From Chitinophaga pinensis (GTDB taxonomy: Bacteria; Bacteroidota; Bacteroidia; NS11-12g; UBA9320), in contig CAMDSC010000022.1 of NCBI GenBank assembly GCA_945907065.1, positions 1 through 35,793 of the forward strand: a DNA stretch of 35,793 nt, given 5' to 3'. A model generated the notes under the pieces. It saw only the letters and a program-made list of their open reading frames with translations. It had not been told where the DNA came from and did no database searches. Position numbers and translations under genes: made by a program. This document shows, piece after piece, positions 1-10,600 of the stretch (positions are counted from its first letter, which is position 1; each line of letters opens with the position of its first letter).

Positions 1-807
1 TTGGCAAGTTTAATTTTTATAAATGCCGTAAACAAAACCTCCGGCGGACACCCCTCAAGCACCGGAGCTCCGGGCGAACTTACCTGTGCCCGAAGCGGCT
101 GTCATACTGATGCCAGCATTATTAAAGATAGCCCTGTAAATACCTTTACCTTTAGCGACCCTGCCAATACCTATAGTGTTGATGGCTCTTATAATCTTTC
201 GATAGAAGTAAATGTGCCTAATATTAAAAAATTCGGGTTTATGGTAGTGGCCATTGATAGTGCCACCAAAAAAAATGCCGGAACGTGGTGGGTTACTGAA
301 CCTCTCAAAACTCATATCATAGAAGGTGAAGCCCCGGTAACCGACCGCATGTATGTGACCCACACGGCAGATGGAACAGTACCCTTAGCTACAGGAAAAA
401 ACAAATGGAATTTTCGCTGGACAGCCCCCAAAACCAATATGGGAACGATTATTTTTTATTATGTAACCAATGCCACCAATATGAACGATGCCAGCACAGG
501 TGATAAACTGTATCAGTCCAGCTATAAAATTCGCTATTCGGCAAGCAGTGTGGCAGTAAAAAAGCCAGAAACACCAAAACCTTCTTTAAAAATTAACGAA
601 AATTCGGTTACTGTTTTTTCTGAACAACAAACCATTCAATCCTTAAAAATTTATAACTTGGAAGGCAAACTGGTTTACCAAAATACCTCTTTAAAAAATG
701 GAGATACCATTGGCAAAGACGAACTCAAAACCTTTGGAACTTCAATTTTGGTTTACCAATTGGTAACCGATAAAGGGAGTTATAGGGGTAAGGTGAGGGT
801 ATATTAG
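1..807 (+). CDS. Secreted CX4CH protein (choice-of-anchor V-like) with T9SS sorting domain, 5' partial
   Basis: Probably an exported protein of the T9SS cargo class. The N-terminus is cut by the window edge: the frame is open from base 1, and the leading hydrophobic residues look like the end of a signal peptide, so the TTG at base 1 need not be the start. After it comes a G-rich TGAPGE segment followed by Cys29-ARSG-Cys34-His35. This arrangement is typical of choice-of-anchor V/Reelin-like domains of Bacteroidota, and the Cys/His motif could bind heme with four-residue spacing. A beta-rich domain fills residues ~45-180. The last ~70 residues (from ~197) form a type A sorting domain: a short beta repeat with an IYNLEGKLVY core and an end in GKVRVY. 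SprA, the matching translocon, is encoded in the same window. No enzymatic role is visible. The family call is moderately sure; the sorting domain is surer. Confidence 0.7.
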   Translation: MASLIFINAVNKTSGGHPSSTGAPGELTCARSGCHTDASIIKDSPVNTFTFSDPANTYSVDGSYNLSIEVNVPNIKKFGFMVVAIDSATKKNAGTWWVTEPLKTHIIEGEAPVTDRMYVTHTADGTVPLATGKNKWNFRWTAPKTNMGTIIFYYVTNATNMNDASTGDKLYQSSYKIRYSASSVAVKKPETPKPSLKINENSVTVFSEQQTIQSLKIYNLEGKLVYQNTSLKNGDTIGKDELKTFGTSILVYQLVTDKGSYRGKVRVY

Positions 808-843
808 CACTTTGTGTTTTAGTAACTGAAAAAAGTATACTAA

Positions 844-881
844 AAGGTATACAAAGCCAACTCTTTGGATCCGTATACCTT
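844..881. repeat. Inverted repeat downstream of the first gene
   Basis: AAGGTATAC (844-852) is the exact complement of GTATACCTT (873-881). A shorter inner pair, AAAG/CTTT, lies in the loop. It could fold into a hairpin after the stop of the secreted protein and act as a weak terminator or mRNA end, but no T-run follows, so the role is uncertain. Confidence 0.35.
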
Positions 882-986
882 AAAGATAAATATTTAATGG
901 TTGTGCTAAAAAGTAGATTTAAGATAGCAATAGGATATATTCATAAATAAAATATTTCTTTTTAACCAAGTTTAAATTAATACGTC

Positions 987-1448
987 ATGAGTAATATGAA
1001 AAAAATAATAATTTGTACGTTCATTCTGTTAATATTATTTTCATGTAAAACTTTATCAAATCAATTAGGTCCTCCTTCAGCATCTCCCTCAGGCCCAAGA
1101 ACAATAATTCTCAATGGCAATAAAATATCAAAAGATAAAGTTGGAGGCTTTGTTTCTTGGTACTGTAAAGACTATGTTTATGGTGGAAAAGTCTTGGTCG
1201 AAGTAGGATATTTTGGGGATTTTAGTCAACCAAATTTAGGATTTATTCTTTACGATGGTGGATTCTCTGGGGAAAAATCACACTATGCAAGACAAGGCTT
1301 AAACCATCGATGGAATTGGGGTCCAAATGGGTCAGACTATGCCTTTATTGTAAAACCTGATGCCACGGGGCTATACTATGATTTTACGACTGTCCCTAAT
1401 GGTGAAAGCACAAAAGCAATGCAAGTTTATAAATGCTTTCAGAGATAA
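987..1448 (+). CDS. Small hypothetical lipoprotein
   Basis: I do not recognise the family. The protein has a lipoprotein signal: KK, a hydrophobic run, and the lipobox LILFSC, giving a lipidated Cys at residue 20. It would therefore be anchored in the outer or inner membrane. The mature part (~130 residues) is rich in Gly, Tyr and Trp, with patterns such as GGFVSWYCKDYVYGG and an NHRWNWGPNGSDYAF segment, suggesting a compact beta domain. Two mature cysteines (in WYCKDY and YKCFQ) could form a disulfide. ATG 987 is one start; ATG 996, just before the Lys-Lys, is equally plausible and gives 150 residues. It stands alone between two non-coding stretches, so context gives no role. Confidence 0.65.
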   Translation: MSNMKKIIICTFILLILFSCKTLSNQLGPPSASPSGPRTIILNGNKISKDKVGGFVSWYCKDYVYGGKVLVEVGYFGDFSQPNLGFILYDGGFSGEKSHYARQGLNHRWNWGPNGSDYAFIVKPDATGLYYDFTTVPNGESTKAMQVYKCFQR

Positions 1449-1455
1449 CCCCTTG

Positions 1456-1600
1456 CTGTCGCTTACCTGTTAGCTATCTTCCCTGTCGCTTGTCTTTACG
1501 CTGTCGCTCCGCCTCTGGGCGTGTGACATTTAATAATGCCTCAGGCATATATGGCAAGATACCTTTGTAATAATCGCTTGCCAGAGGCAGAGCGATAGCC
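1456..1600. repeat. Non-coding repeat cluster with a long imperfect hairpin
   Basis: This is part of a 331-base gene-free stretch. The octamer CTGTCGCT occurs three times (1456, 1483, 1501). The 19 bases at 1500-1518 and 1581-1599 are inverted copies matching at 17 of 19 positions, so the region can fold into a large stem. Inside lies a perfect short palindrome, ATGCCT-C-AGGCAT (1536-1548). It looks like an interspersed, non-coding repeat element (MITE- or REP-like) rather than a gene. No open frame here has protein-like composition. Confidence 0.5.
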
Positions 1601-1637
1601 GTGGAGTTTGATGATTGCTAAATAACATTCCTGTTTT

Positions 1638-1712
1638 TAGATGCCTCGTTCCTCGGCATGACAAGCCAACCGGAGATTGTCGTTCCGACGACAAGAGGAA
1701 TCTTTCGACAGA
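1638..1712. repeat. Dispersed Bacteroidota repeat, rearranged copy
   Basis: The stretch contains TAGATGCCTCGTTCCTCGG followed by CATGACAA, then GTCGTTCCGACGACAAGAGG followed by AATCTTTC. The first unit is a variant, in inverse orientation, of the left arm of the repeat at 15467-15531 (ATGCTAAGGAACGAAGCATC). The second resembles the other arm of such elements. It is therefore a partly rearranged copy of the same interspersed element, placed just upstream of lpd. Function unknown. Confidence 0.55.
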
Positions 1713-1764
1713 TAAAATTTCCAAATCTTCAAATTTTCAAATCTTTATAATTCGTAAATACAAT

Positions 1765-1772
1765 TATCTTTG
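1765..1772 (+). promoter_or_regulatory. Putative -7 promoter box of lpd
   Basis: TATCTTTG matches the Bacteroidota -7 consensus TAnnTTTG. Only seven bases separate it from ATG 1780, so the transcript would have almost no leader. The -33 element is weak. Confidence 0.5.
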
Positions 1773-1779
1773 CGGCATT

Positions 1780-3165
1780 ATGACGTTTGATTTAATAGTA
1801 ATAGGCAGCGGCCCGGGGGGCTATGTAGCAGCCATCCGTGCTTCGCAATTAGGACTTAAAGTAGCAGTAATAGAACGCACCGAAATAGGTGGTGTGTGCC
1901 TTAACTGGGGCTGCATACCAACCAAAGCGTTGTTAAAATCGGCTCAGGTTTTTGAATATATAAACCATGCCAAAGACTACGGAATATCCGTACCCGAAGC
2001 GACGGTTGATTTTGGAGCCGTGGTAACCCGCAGCCGCAATGTGGCCGGTGGAATGAGCAAAGGTGTTCAGTTTTTGATGAAAAAAAATAAGATAACCGTA
2101 ATTACCGGTTATGGAAAATTGGTAGCCAAAGGAAAAGTAGAAGTAGAAAACGAAGGCACCAAAGAAATACATGAAGCCAAACATATTATTTTAGCTACCG
2201 GAGCCAGAAGCCGCGAATTACCAAACATAAAAATTGATGGTAAAAAAGTGATTGGCTACCGCGAAGCCATGGTATTACCCGAAATGCCAAAAACCATGAT
2301 AGTAATAGGTTCGGGAGCCATAGGCAGTGAGTTTGCTTATTTTTATAATGCCATGGGCACCAAAGTAACGATGGTAGAATTTATGCCAAACATACTTCCG
2401 GTAGAAGATGAGGATGTGAGCAAAGCCATGGAAAAAATATTTAAAACCAAAGGTTTTGAAATTTTAACTTCTTCAACCGTAGAATCGGTAGATACAAGTG
2501 GTGCAGGTTGTGTAGTAAAAATTAAAACACCAAAAAGTGAAGAAACCCGCGAATGTGATATTGTACTTTCAGCAGCCGGGATCCAAACCAATCTTGAAAA
2601 TTTAGGATTAGAAACCCTCGGCATAAAAACTGATAAAGGCAAAGTTTTGGTAAATGAGTTCTACCAAACTAATGTTGAAGGGATTTATGCCATTGGCGAT
2701 ATCGTTCCGGGACAAGCCTTGGCTCACGTAGCCAGTGCCGAAGGAATTATTTGTGTTGAAAAAATTGCAGGTCATCACCCTGAGCCATTAGATTATAATA
2801 ACATCCCGGGATGTACTTATGCCTGGCCTGAAGTAGCCTCGGTAGGATACACCGAAAAACAAGCCCGCGAAAAAGGCTATGAATTAAAAATAGGTAAGTT
2901 TCCGTTCTCAGCATCAGGAAAAGCAAGTGCTGCCGGCGCTAAGGAAGGTTTTGTAAAAGTAATTTTTGATGCTAAGTATGGCGAATGGTTGGGCTGCCAC
3001 ATGGTAGGAGCCAATGTTACCGAAATGATAGCAGAAGCCGTAGTAGCCAGAAAATTAGAAACCACAGGTCATGAAATTATAAAATCGGTTCACCCTCACC
3101 CAACCATGAGCGAAGCGATAATGGAAGCAGCAGCAGCAGCCTACGGGGAGGTTATACACTTATAA
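1780..3165 (+). CDS. lpdA: Dihydrolipoamide dehydrogenase (E3)
   Basis: This FAD flavoenzyme reoxidises dihydrolipoamide on the E2 subunits of pyruvate and 2-oxoglutarate dehydrogenase, passing electrons to NAD+. The 461 residues contain an N-terminal FAD Rossmann motif (IGSGPGGYVAAIRA, from residue 8), the redox disulfide in GGVCLNWGCIPTK (Cys40 and Cys45), an NAD-binding IGSGAIGSEFAYF motif near residue 180, a second FAD segment (GIYAIGDI), and the C-terminal catalytic HPHPTMSE motif that acts from the partner subunit. Length is normal. The frame stays open upstream to 1615, but homologues begin at MTFDLIVIG and a -7 box lies just before ATG 1780, so the longer start is rejected. The E2 gene sucB is in the same window but ~27 kb away. 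Very sure of the family; the complex served is inferred. Confidence 0.96.
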   Translation: MTFDLIVIGSGPGGYVAAIRASQLGLKVAVIERTEIGGVCLNWGCIPTKALLKSAQVFEYINHAKDYGISVPEATVDFGAVVTRSRNVAGGMSKGVQFLMKKNKITVITGYGKLVAKGKVEVENEGTKEIHEAKHIILATGARSRELPNIKIDGKKVIGYREAMVLPEMPKTMIVIGSGAIGSEFAYFYNAMGTKVTMVEFMPNILPVEDEDVSKAMEKIFKTKGFEILTSSTVESVDTSGAGCVVKIKTPKSEETRECDIVLSAAGIQTNLENLGLETLGIKTDKGKVLVNEFYQTNVEGIYAIGDIVPGQALAHVASAEGIICVEKIAGHHPEPLDYNNIPGCTYAWPEVASVGYTEKQAREKGYELKIGKFPFSASGKASAAGAKEGFVKVIFDAKYGEWLGCHMVGANVTEMIAEAVVARKLETTGHEIIKSVHPHPTMSEAIMEAAAAAYGEVIHL

Positions 3166-3326
3166 TTTGAAAATGAATCAATTTGAAAATTGAAAACGTA
3201 AGTCTTAGCTGATACGCTTCCCAAAAGAGATGAGGGATGTGTGTTTTTAATATGTTCAATCATCAACTCTCAATTTACAATATTCAATAAATGAATAACA
3301 AATAACCGAATAACTCAATAACCAAC

Positions 3327-3977
3327 TTGCAAATCCAAAAATTTACCTTCAACTATTTTTCAGAAAACACGTATGTGTTGTATGATGAAACACTGGAATG
3401 TGCCATTATTGATCCGGGATGCTGCAACAGAGAGGAAGAAACTACACTCAAGAATTTTATAACTACTAACAACTTAAAGCCTGTAATTTTATTAAACACC
3501 CATTGCCATATCGATCATATTTTAGGAAATTCATTTGCGGCCGATACTTATAAACTGGATTTACATATCCACAAAAAAGATTTAGAAGTGCTAATTGCGG
3601 GAACTGTGGTAGCCGACCGTTATGGAATACCATATCATCCATCCCCATCACCTTCCGTTTTTTTAGAAGAAGGAGACACTATAAAATTTGGGAATACTGA
3701 ATTGGATATTGTTTTTACCCCCGGCCATTCTCCTGGTAGTATTTGTTTTATCAACCATAAAAATAAAAGTGTTATAGGTGGAGACGTTCTTTTTCAAGGC
3801 AGCATTGGCAGAACCGATTTACCCGGAGGAGATTTTGAAACCCTTGCCAATTCTATACGGACAAAACTATATACCTTGCCAGATGATTACCTTGTGTATC
3901 CAGGCCATGGCGATGAAACTCCTGTCGGTGTTGAAAAAATAAGCAATCCTTTTGTTAAAGCCAGTTTGTCATTTTAA
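3327..3977 (+). CDS. MBL-fold metallo-hydrolase (glyoxalase II-like)
   Basis: A cytoplasmic metallo-beta-lactamase-fold hydrolase of 216 residues, of the small glyoxalase II / YcbL type. The zinc motif THCHIDH sits at residues 58-64 (His59, His61, Asp63, His64). Further metal ligands come from PGHSPGS (third His), GGDVLF (bridging Asp) and the C-terminal PGHGDET (last His). The C-terminal substrate domain of true glyoxalase II is absent, so the substrate is open: a thioester or other small ester is likely. The start is TTG at 3327. It gives the family's usual opening (QI.KFTFN.FSENTYVLYDE), and an in-frame TAA at 3303 with no ATG in between leaves no better choice. It lies between lpd and ruvA on the same strand, 160 bases after lpd, with no visible functional link. 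Confidence 0.9.
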   Translation: MQIQKFTFNYFSENTYVLYDETLECAIIDPGCCNREEETTLKNFITTNNLKPVILLNTHCHIDHILGNSFAADTYKLDLHIHKKDLEVLIAGTVVADRYGIPYHPSPSPSVFLEEGDTIKFGNTELDIVFTPGHSPGSICFINHKNKSVIGGDVLFQGSIGRTDLPGGDFETLANSIRTKLYTLPDDYLVYPGHGDETPVGVEKISNPFVKASLSF

Positions 3978-4045
3978 ACGCAAACAATAAGGTTTGTTTT
4001 TTTAACTAATAATAATACCCTAACCTTGTTGAATAACATTAAAAC

Positions 4046-4630
4046 ATGTACGACTTTATTGAAGGCAAAATTGAAAAACTAACTCCAGCTTATGCTGTAT
4101 TAAACTGTAGCGGCCTTGGTTTTCATATAAATATATCTGTTTACACTTTTGAAAAACTAAAGGGATTGAGCAATGGCCGCCTCCAAGTTCATCAGGTAAT
4201 ATCGGAAGACAGTCATTCCTTATTTGGTTTTTTTACAGAAAAAGAACGTGAAGTTTTTCGTCATTTAATTTCGGTTAGTGGAGTTGGTGCCAATACAGCC
4301 AGAGTACTTTTGTCATCTTTAAATGAAGATGCATTGATTAATGCAATAATACGGAAAGATGCCCCGTTATTACAATCAGTGAAAGGTATTGGCCCAAAAG
4401 CAGCGCAACGACTTATTTTAGAACTTCATGATAAGTTGGGCAAAATTGGAGGAAGCACCGGAACACTACCAGGCATGGTGAGTAGCGCATTTGACGAAGC
4501 ATTACAAGCCATGCAGGCATTGGGTTTTGTAAGGGCTATTGCAGAAAAGGCATTAATGAGGGTGAGTAAAGAACAAGGAGACAGTGCCACCACTGAAAGC
4601 CTTGTAAAAGATGCCTTTAAATACCTTTAA
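4046..4630 (+). CDS. ruvA: Holliday junction branch migration protein RuvA
   Basis: RuvA binds four-way junctions as a tetramer and loads the RuvB helicase for branch migration in recombinational repair. The 194 residues show the three expected parts: an N-terminal OB-fold (MYDFIEGKIEKLTPAYAVL), a double helix-hairpin-helix domain with VSGVGANTARVLL and VKGIGPKAAQRLILEL (residues ~77-130), and a C-terminal RuvB-binding three-helix domain (~145-194) after a Gly/Ser linker. Length and motifs are normal. ATG 4046 gives the family's canonical first residues. The gene sits directly upstream of sprA, an order often seen in Bacteroidota, though a promoter-like box between them suggests sprA can be transcribed separately. 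Confidence 0.97.
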   Translation: MYDFIEGKIEKLTPAYAVLNCSGLGFHINISVYTFEKLKGLSNGRLQVHQVISEDSHSLFGFFTEKEREVFRHLISVSGVGANTARVLLSSLNEDALINAIIRKDAPLLQSVKGIGPKAAQRLILELHDKLGKIGGSTGTLPGMVSSAFDEALQAMQALGFVRAIAEKALMRVSKEQGDSATTESLVKDAFKYL

Positions 4631-4635
4631 TTGTA

Positions 4636-4643
4636 TATTTTTG
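4636..4643 (+). promoter_or_regulatory. Putative -7 promoter box of sprA
   Basis: TATTTTTG fits TAnnTTTG and lies six bases after the ruvA stop. It implies a leader of roughly 50 bases before the TTG start of sprA. Confidence 0.4.
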
Positions 4644-4698
4644 CAAATCATTAAAAAAAGTAAGCTATAAGGAAACTTTACTAAAATATAATTAGAAG

Positions 4699-7600
4699 TT
4701 GAAAACCACCCTTACCCGCATATTACTGGTCGCTACGGCGGCCTTTGGTATTTCATTTATCTCCTCGGGCACCAACGATTTTTTGGTGTACGATTCTAAA
4801 TTATCTACAGATGATGATACCACAAAAAATGACACCTCAAAACTTAAATATCCATTAAGAGATAAAAAACCTTACGACTATAATTTCAAAAAAAGTCGTT
4901 TTGACCTTAAAGATCCTGATGTATTAAAGAAAAACACAGAATATGACCCCGGAAGCAATTCCTACATTGAGCATGAAAAATTAGGAAACCGTGATTTAAC
5001 ACCTCCTAAATCTAAGTCATTTTCTGATTATCTAAAAGAGCTAGAAGATAAGGAACAACAAGATTATTTCAAATCCAAAAGTAAAGCTACCAATTTTGTT
5101 CGTAGTTCAGGTTTAGTGCCCAGTACTGTAAATGTTCCTGATGTAGTTGATAAATTATTTGGTCCCGGATTAATAGATATTAAACCTTCAGGATCGGCTG
5201 AGGCCACATTTGGCGGCAGTTATAATGTTGTAAAAAACCCTGCAATCCCAGTAAGACAGCAAAAAACTGGAACTCCTGATTTTAAAATAAAAATGCAAGT
5301 GAGTGTGGCCGGACAAATTGGTGATAAGCTAAAAATAAATACTAATTACGATACCGATGCCACCTTCGAATTTGAAAACCAAATTAAACTTAATTGGGAA
5401 GGTCAGGAAGATGATATTCTTAAAAAGATTGAACTTGGAAATGTTAGTTTACCCCTCAATGGTAGCCTAATTCAGGCCGGACAAAGTTTATTCGGATTAA
5501 AAGCGCAAATGCAGTTTGGCAAATTAAAGGTTACCACCATTGCCACACAGCAAAGAGGACAAACTACCGAAACAGAAGTAAGTGGTGGAGCCCAAGTTAC
5601 AAAATTTGACATTCAGGCAAATAACTATGAAGCGAACAAACATTTTTTTGTTGGCCAATTTTTTAAAAACCAATATGACAATGCCTTAAGTTTACTTCCA
5701 ATAGTTCAATCTGGTGCATTTATCAATTATATTGAAGTTTGGGTAACCAATCGTAACAAATCATTTAATGACAACAGAAATTTGGTTCCTTTTGTAGATT
5801 TAGGTGAAACTGATCCATACAATCCTAAACTTAAAGATTCACCAGGAACGCCTGAACAAACTCATAATGAAGCAAATATTTTATGGAGTAAAATAATTTC
5901 AGACCCTTCACTAAATAGTAGTACTACAGTTATAGACGCTTTAAAAACGAAATATGCCAATTTGGATATGAAAGTTGGTATTGATTATAATATTTTGACC
6001 AATGCACGAAAGCTCACAGAACAGGAATACACTATTAATAAACAACTAGGTTACATTTCACTCAATCAGTCATTAAATAATGATGAAATATTGGCAGTTG
6101 CTTATGAATACACCTTTAATGGAAGGGTTTTCAAAGTTGGTCAATTATCGCGAGATAATCCTCCCGGACCAAGCGGAAGTGGAAATGATTTGGTGGTTAA
6201 AATGTTAAAATCTACCATTACAAATACTCGTTGGCCGCTGTGGGATTTGATGATGAAAAACATCTATTCGCTAAATACTTATAATGTACAAACACAAGAT
6301 TTTAGCCTTAATGTGGTTTATGCCGATGATAAATCTGCTGACTTAAATTACCTTCCTGTAAACCCTACTGAAACTAATATTTCCGAAAAACAACTTATTA
6401 CGGTTTTGAACCTTGATAGAATGAATAAACAAACGGAAGCCAAACCTGACGGGGTTTTTGACCTAATTGATGGAATAACTGTGAACATGATGAATGGTCG
6501 AATTATCTTTCCTGTAAGAGAACCTTTCGGACCATTTTTAAGAAGTAAATTTAAAGACCCTAACGGAAAAGATGCCAATTTTTATGCTTACGATGCGTTA
6601 TATGACTCCACTAAATGGTGGGCAGAACAGGATGTAACCCATAACAAATTTTTTCTGAGAGGAAGTTACCGAGGTAGCGCCACCAATGAAATTTCGTTAA
6701 ATGCTATTAACGTGCCACAAGGTTCTGTAAAAGTAACGGCCAACGGCGCTGCACTTACCGAAAATGTGGATTATACTGTAGATTATAACCTAGGAAGAGT
6801 TAGAATTCTTAATGAAGGAATTATTAATTCTGGTGCTGTTATTAAGGTTTCATCTGAAAGTAACTCTCTTTTTACATTGCAGCAAAAAACTCTTGTTGGG
6901 TCAAGATTTGATTACACACACTCCCGAAATTTATTACTGGGTGGTACCATAATGCACATGCGTGAACGACCCTTGACACCTAAGGTAGATATTGGGCAGG
7001 AACCAATATTAAATACGATAATTGGATTGGATGGAACCTGGAACAAAGAGTCAAGATTTATAACCAAACTGTTAGATAAGCTTCCATTTATTGAAACCAA
7101 AGAAAAATCAAGCGTGATGATAAGTGGTGAAGTTGCTAAAATATTTCCTCATAATGCTAAAACTATTGGTAATACAAAAGGTACTTCATTTTTAGATGAC
7201 TTTGAAGGGGCTGAAACCCCAATTGATTTAAAATATGTACTTAATTGGAAATTTGCACCGACGCCACAAGGGCAGAAAGATTTATTTCCCGAAACCGCAT
7301 CGGATTCTACCAATGCTTTCAAGCGGGCTAAAATTAATTTTCATACCATAGATCAAACTTTTTCGGGAAGTAATAAAAAATATATTCCTGATTATATAAC
7401 CGGAAACGACCAATCCCATCCATTTGTAAGAACTTGGGGTTTGAAGGAAGTTTTTCCTCAGTTAAATATTCAGATGCAGCAAATAAACCAATTGACCACT
7501 TTGGATTTGGTTTATAATCCTAAAAAACGAGGTATTTATAACTACAATCCTTCGGCTAGTGATTTTAATCCTGACGGAACATTTAGCCGGCCAAAAGAAT

Positions 7601-10600
7601 CGTGGGGAGGAATAGCCAGAAAAATTGAAACCAACGATTTTGAAGCCGCCAATATTGATTATATCGAATTTTGGATGATGGATCCCTATTGTTTATTAAC
7701 AGATAGAACCTCATCCAATAAGGGGCAACTTTATATAAATGTAGGCAGTATTTCTGAAGACCTAAATGCTGATAACCGCAGGGCTGTAGAAAATGGATTA
7801 CCCAAAGATGGCTCCTATTCAGGACTCGATACAACTCGGTATGGACTTATACCTCAGGTAGCACCTCAGATTCAAGCTTTTGATAACGATCCTAACTCAA
7901 GACCCAATCAAGACAAAGGATTGGACGGATTAAATGACAATGAGGAACGTACTTTTTACAAGGGATATTTAGAGACTTTAAAAACCAATTATGGCGCTGG
8001 CAGTACCATTTATAATAATGCATTAAACGACCCAAGTTCAGATAACTTTCAGCACTATTTTGATGCAGGATATGATGGAATTAAACAAAGTATTTTAGGA
8101 AGATATGAAGCCTATAACGGTATGGAAGGTAATTCTAATTTAGGAACTTTATCTACAGGACAACCAAAGTCGGCAAGCATATTTCCAGATGATGAAGATT
8201 TAAACAGGGATCAAACAATGAACTTTAACGAAGAGTATTTTCAATATAAAATTGATATATCAAAAAATGCTTTTAATGTGGGTTCTAATTTTGTGACAGA
8301 CTCAATTGTTACAGTGCCCAACTATATTGATGGAAGTAATTTCCCTAAAACCATTACTTGGTATCAGTTTAAAGTACCAATCAGACAATACGAGAAAAAA
8401 GTAGGAGGCATTCAGGATTTTAAATCCATACGTTTTATGCGATTGTTTTTAAAAGGATTTGATGACAGTTTAGTTTGCCGATTTGGACAAATGCAATTGG
8501 TTAGAGCCGATTGGAGACGTTATCTAAAAAATCTTAATTTTCCTCCGGGAGTTGGCCCTAATGTTGACCCTAATGATCAAACAGAATTTACAGTATCGGC
8601 CGTAAATATTGAAAAAAATAGTCAAAGAGTTCCAGTACCTTATATTGTTCCTCCTGGCATAGTTCGCGAAACCGATCCTACCCAGCAAAATAATGTTCAA
8701 ATGAATGAACAGGCACTTTCTTTAAGAGTTTGTAAACTTAAAAAAGGAGATTCAAGAGCTGCTTATAAAACCTTAAATTTTGATATACGGAACTATAAAA
8801 AAATGAAAATGTTTATACATGCTGAAGGTAATGATGTGGCAGATGATGATGTAAGAGCATTTATAAGAATAGGGACCGACCTTGAACGAAACTATTATCA
8901 ATTAGAAATACCTTTAAAAATAACACAACCCGGCACCCGAGATCCTTGGGCAGTTTGGCCTCAGGCCAATGAGATGAATATCAATTTAGAAGACTTTCAA
9001 GCAGTTAAATTGGAAAGAAATAAATATACTACGGATATTACAGCATATTTTGAAAAAACATTAGACAATGGAAATGTAATTTCAGTGGTTGGCCAACCCG
9101 ATTTAAGCAATGTGAGAACGATAATGCTGGGCATAAAAAATCCTCTCGAAAAAAACAATAACGAAATTTGCCCAGAGGTATGGTTTAACGAACTTCGACT
9201 TGAAGATTTTGTAAATAATGGTGGCTATGCTGCCAATGCACGAATTGTTGCAAATTTGGCTGATTTTGGCAAGCTAAATATCACAGGAAGCTATTCTTCA
9301 ATTGGGTTTGGTGGGGTAGATAAGAGACTTAATCAACGAAGTTTGAATGAAACTATTACTTACGATATTCAATCCAGTTTTGAGTTAGGTAAATTTTTCC
9401 CAATTCGAACAGGCATAACAATTCCATTTTTCATTGGGTATAATGAAAATATTATTAACCCTAAATATTACCCTCTTAACCCGGATGTTTTATTAAAAAC
9501 AGCGATAAAATCAGCACAATCAAAAGCTGAAGAAAAAACTATTAAAGAAAATGCCCAAGATTTTACCTCGCGATATAGCTATAATTTTACCAATGTTAAA
9601 AAGAATAAAGTAGGGGGAGGTAAAGCTCATATTTATGATATTGAAAATTTTAATGTTAGTTATAGTTATCAAAAAATATTTAGGCGAAACCAAATCATTC
9701 AAGAAAATTTAGCCGAAACCTATAGGGCTAGCGTTGGTTATAATTTTAGTCAGGCACCCAAACCATGGAAACCTTTCAAAAAAATTAAGACCAAAGCATT
9801 AACCCCAATTACAGGTTTTGGATTGTTCTTTGTTCCCCAAAGCATAACCATGCGATTTGATGTGGACCGACGGTATTCTGAATTACAAAACCGAAATAAT
9901 GATGATTTTAAATCCATTGTTCCAAGATTGTATGATAAAACATTTCTGCTTACAAGAGTATATGGGGTAAACTATAATCTTACCAATAATATTAAACTTG
10001 ATTATAATGCTACACTTAATGCACGAGTTGAAGAACCTACAAATGCCTTAAATACCCAAGAAAAAAAGGATACCATGTGGAATAATTTTAAAGCTATGGG
10101 TAAGCCAAATGATTTCAATCAGGTGATTAATGTTACTTATAATATGCCTTTAAGTAAAATTAAACTGTTAAATTGGATTGTTATTTCAGGCCGATATACC
10201 GGTAGTTATAATTGGCGAACCGCACCACTTGCCGCCCCGGTAATGGGAAATACCATTCAAAATTCGCAAACTATCGGTGGAAATGGTCAGTTTAATTTTT
10301 CCTCTTTCTATAATAAATTTCCTCTTCTTAAAAAAGCCAATATGCCCAAAGTACCAGGCTCTGCCAAAAAGAAAAAGTATGACGAGGAGGAAACTACTCC
10401 AAAAAGCAAAGAAGATAAAAAGAAAAAAGACTTTGAAATTTCTAAACCTTCAAGAGTTTCTCTTAAGTTTATTACCATGCTAAAGCAGATTTCGATAGAC
10501 TTGAGTTCGACCAATGGAACTACTTTACCAGGCTATAAACGTGGTTTGGATTATTTAGGAATAAACGATAAATACAAAACCCCAGGTCTACCTTTTATTG

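Noticed and set aside
1615-1779. N-terminal extension of lpd
   Set aside because: The extra 55 residues translate the dispersed repeat and an AT-rich spacer; the family start and a promoter box are at 1780/1765.
10277-10514. Small open frames on both strands inside sprA
   Set aside because: They lie wholly within sprA, have Lys-rich shadow composition from the coding repeat, and no start context.
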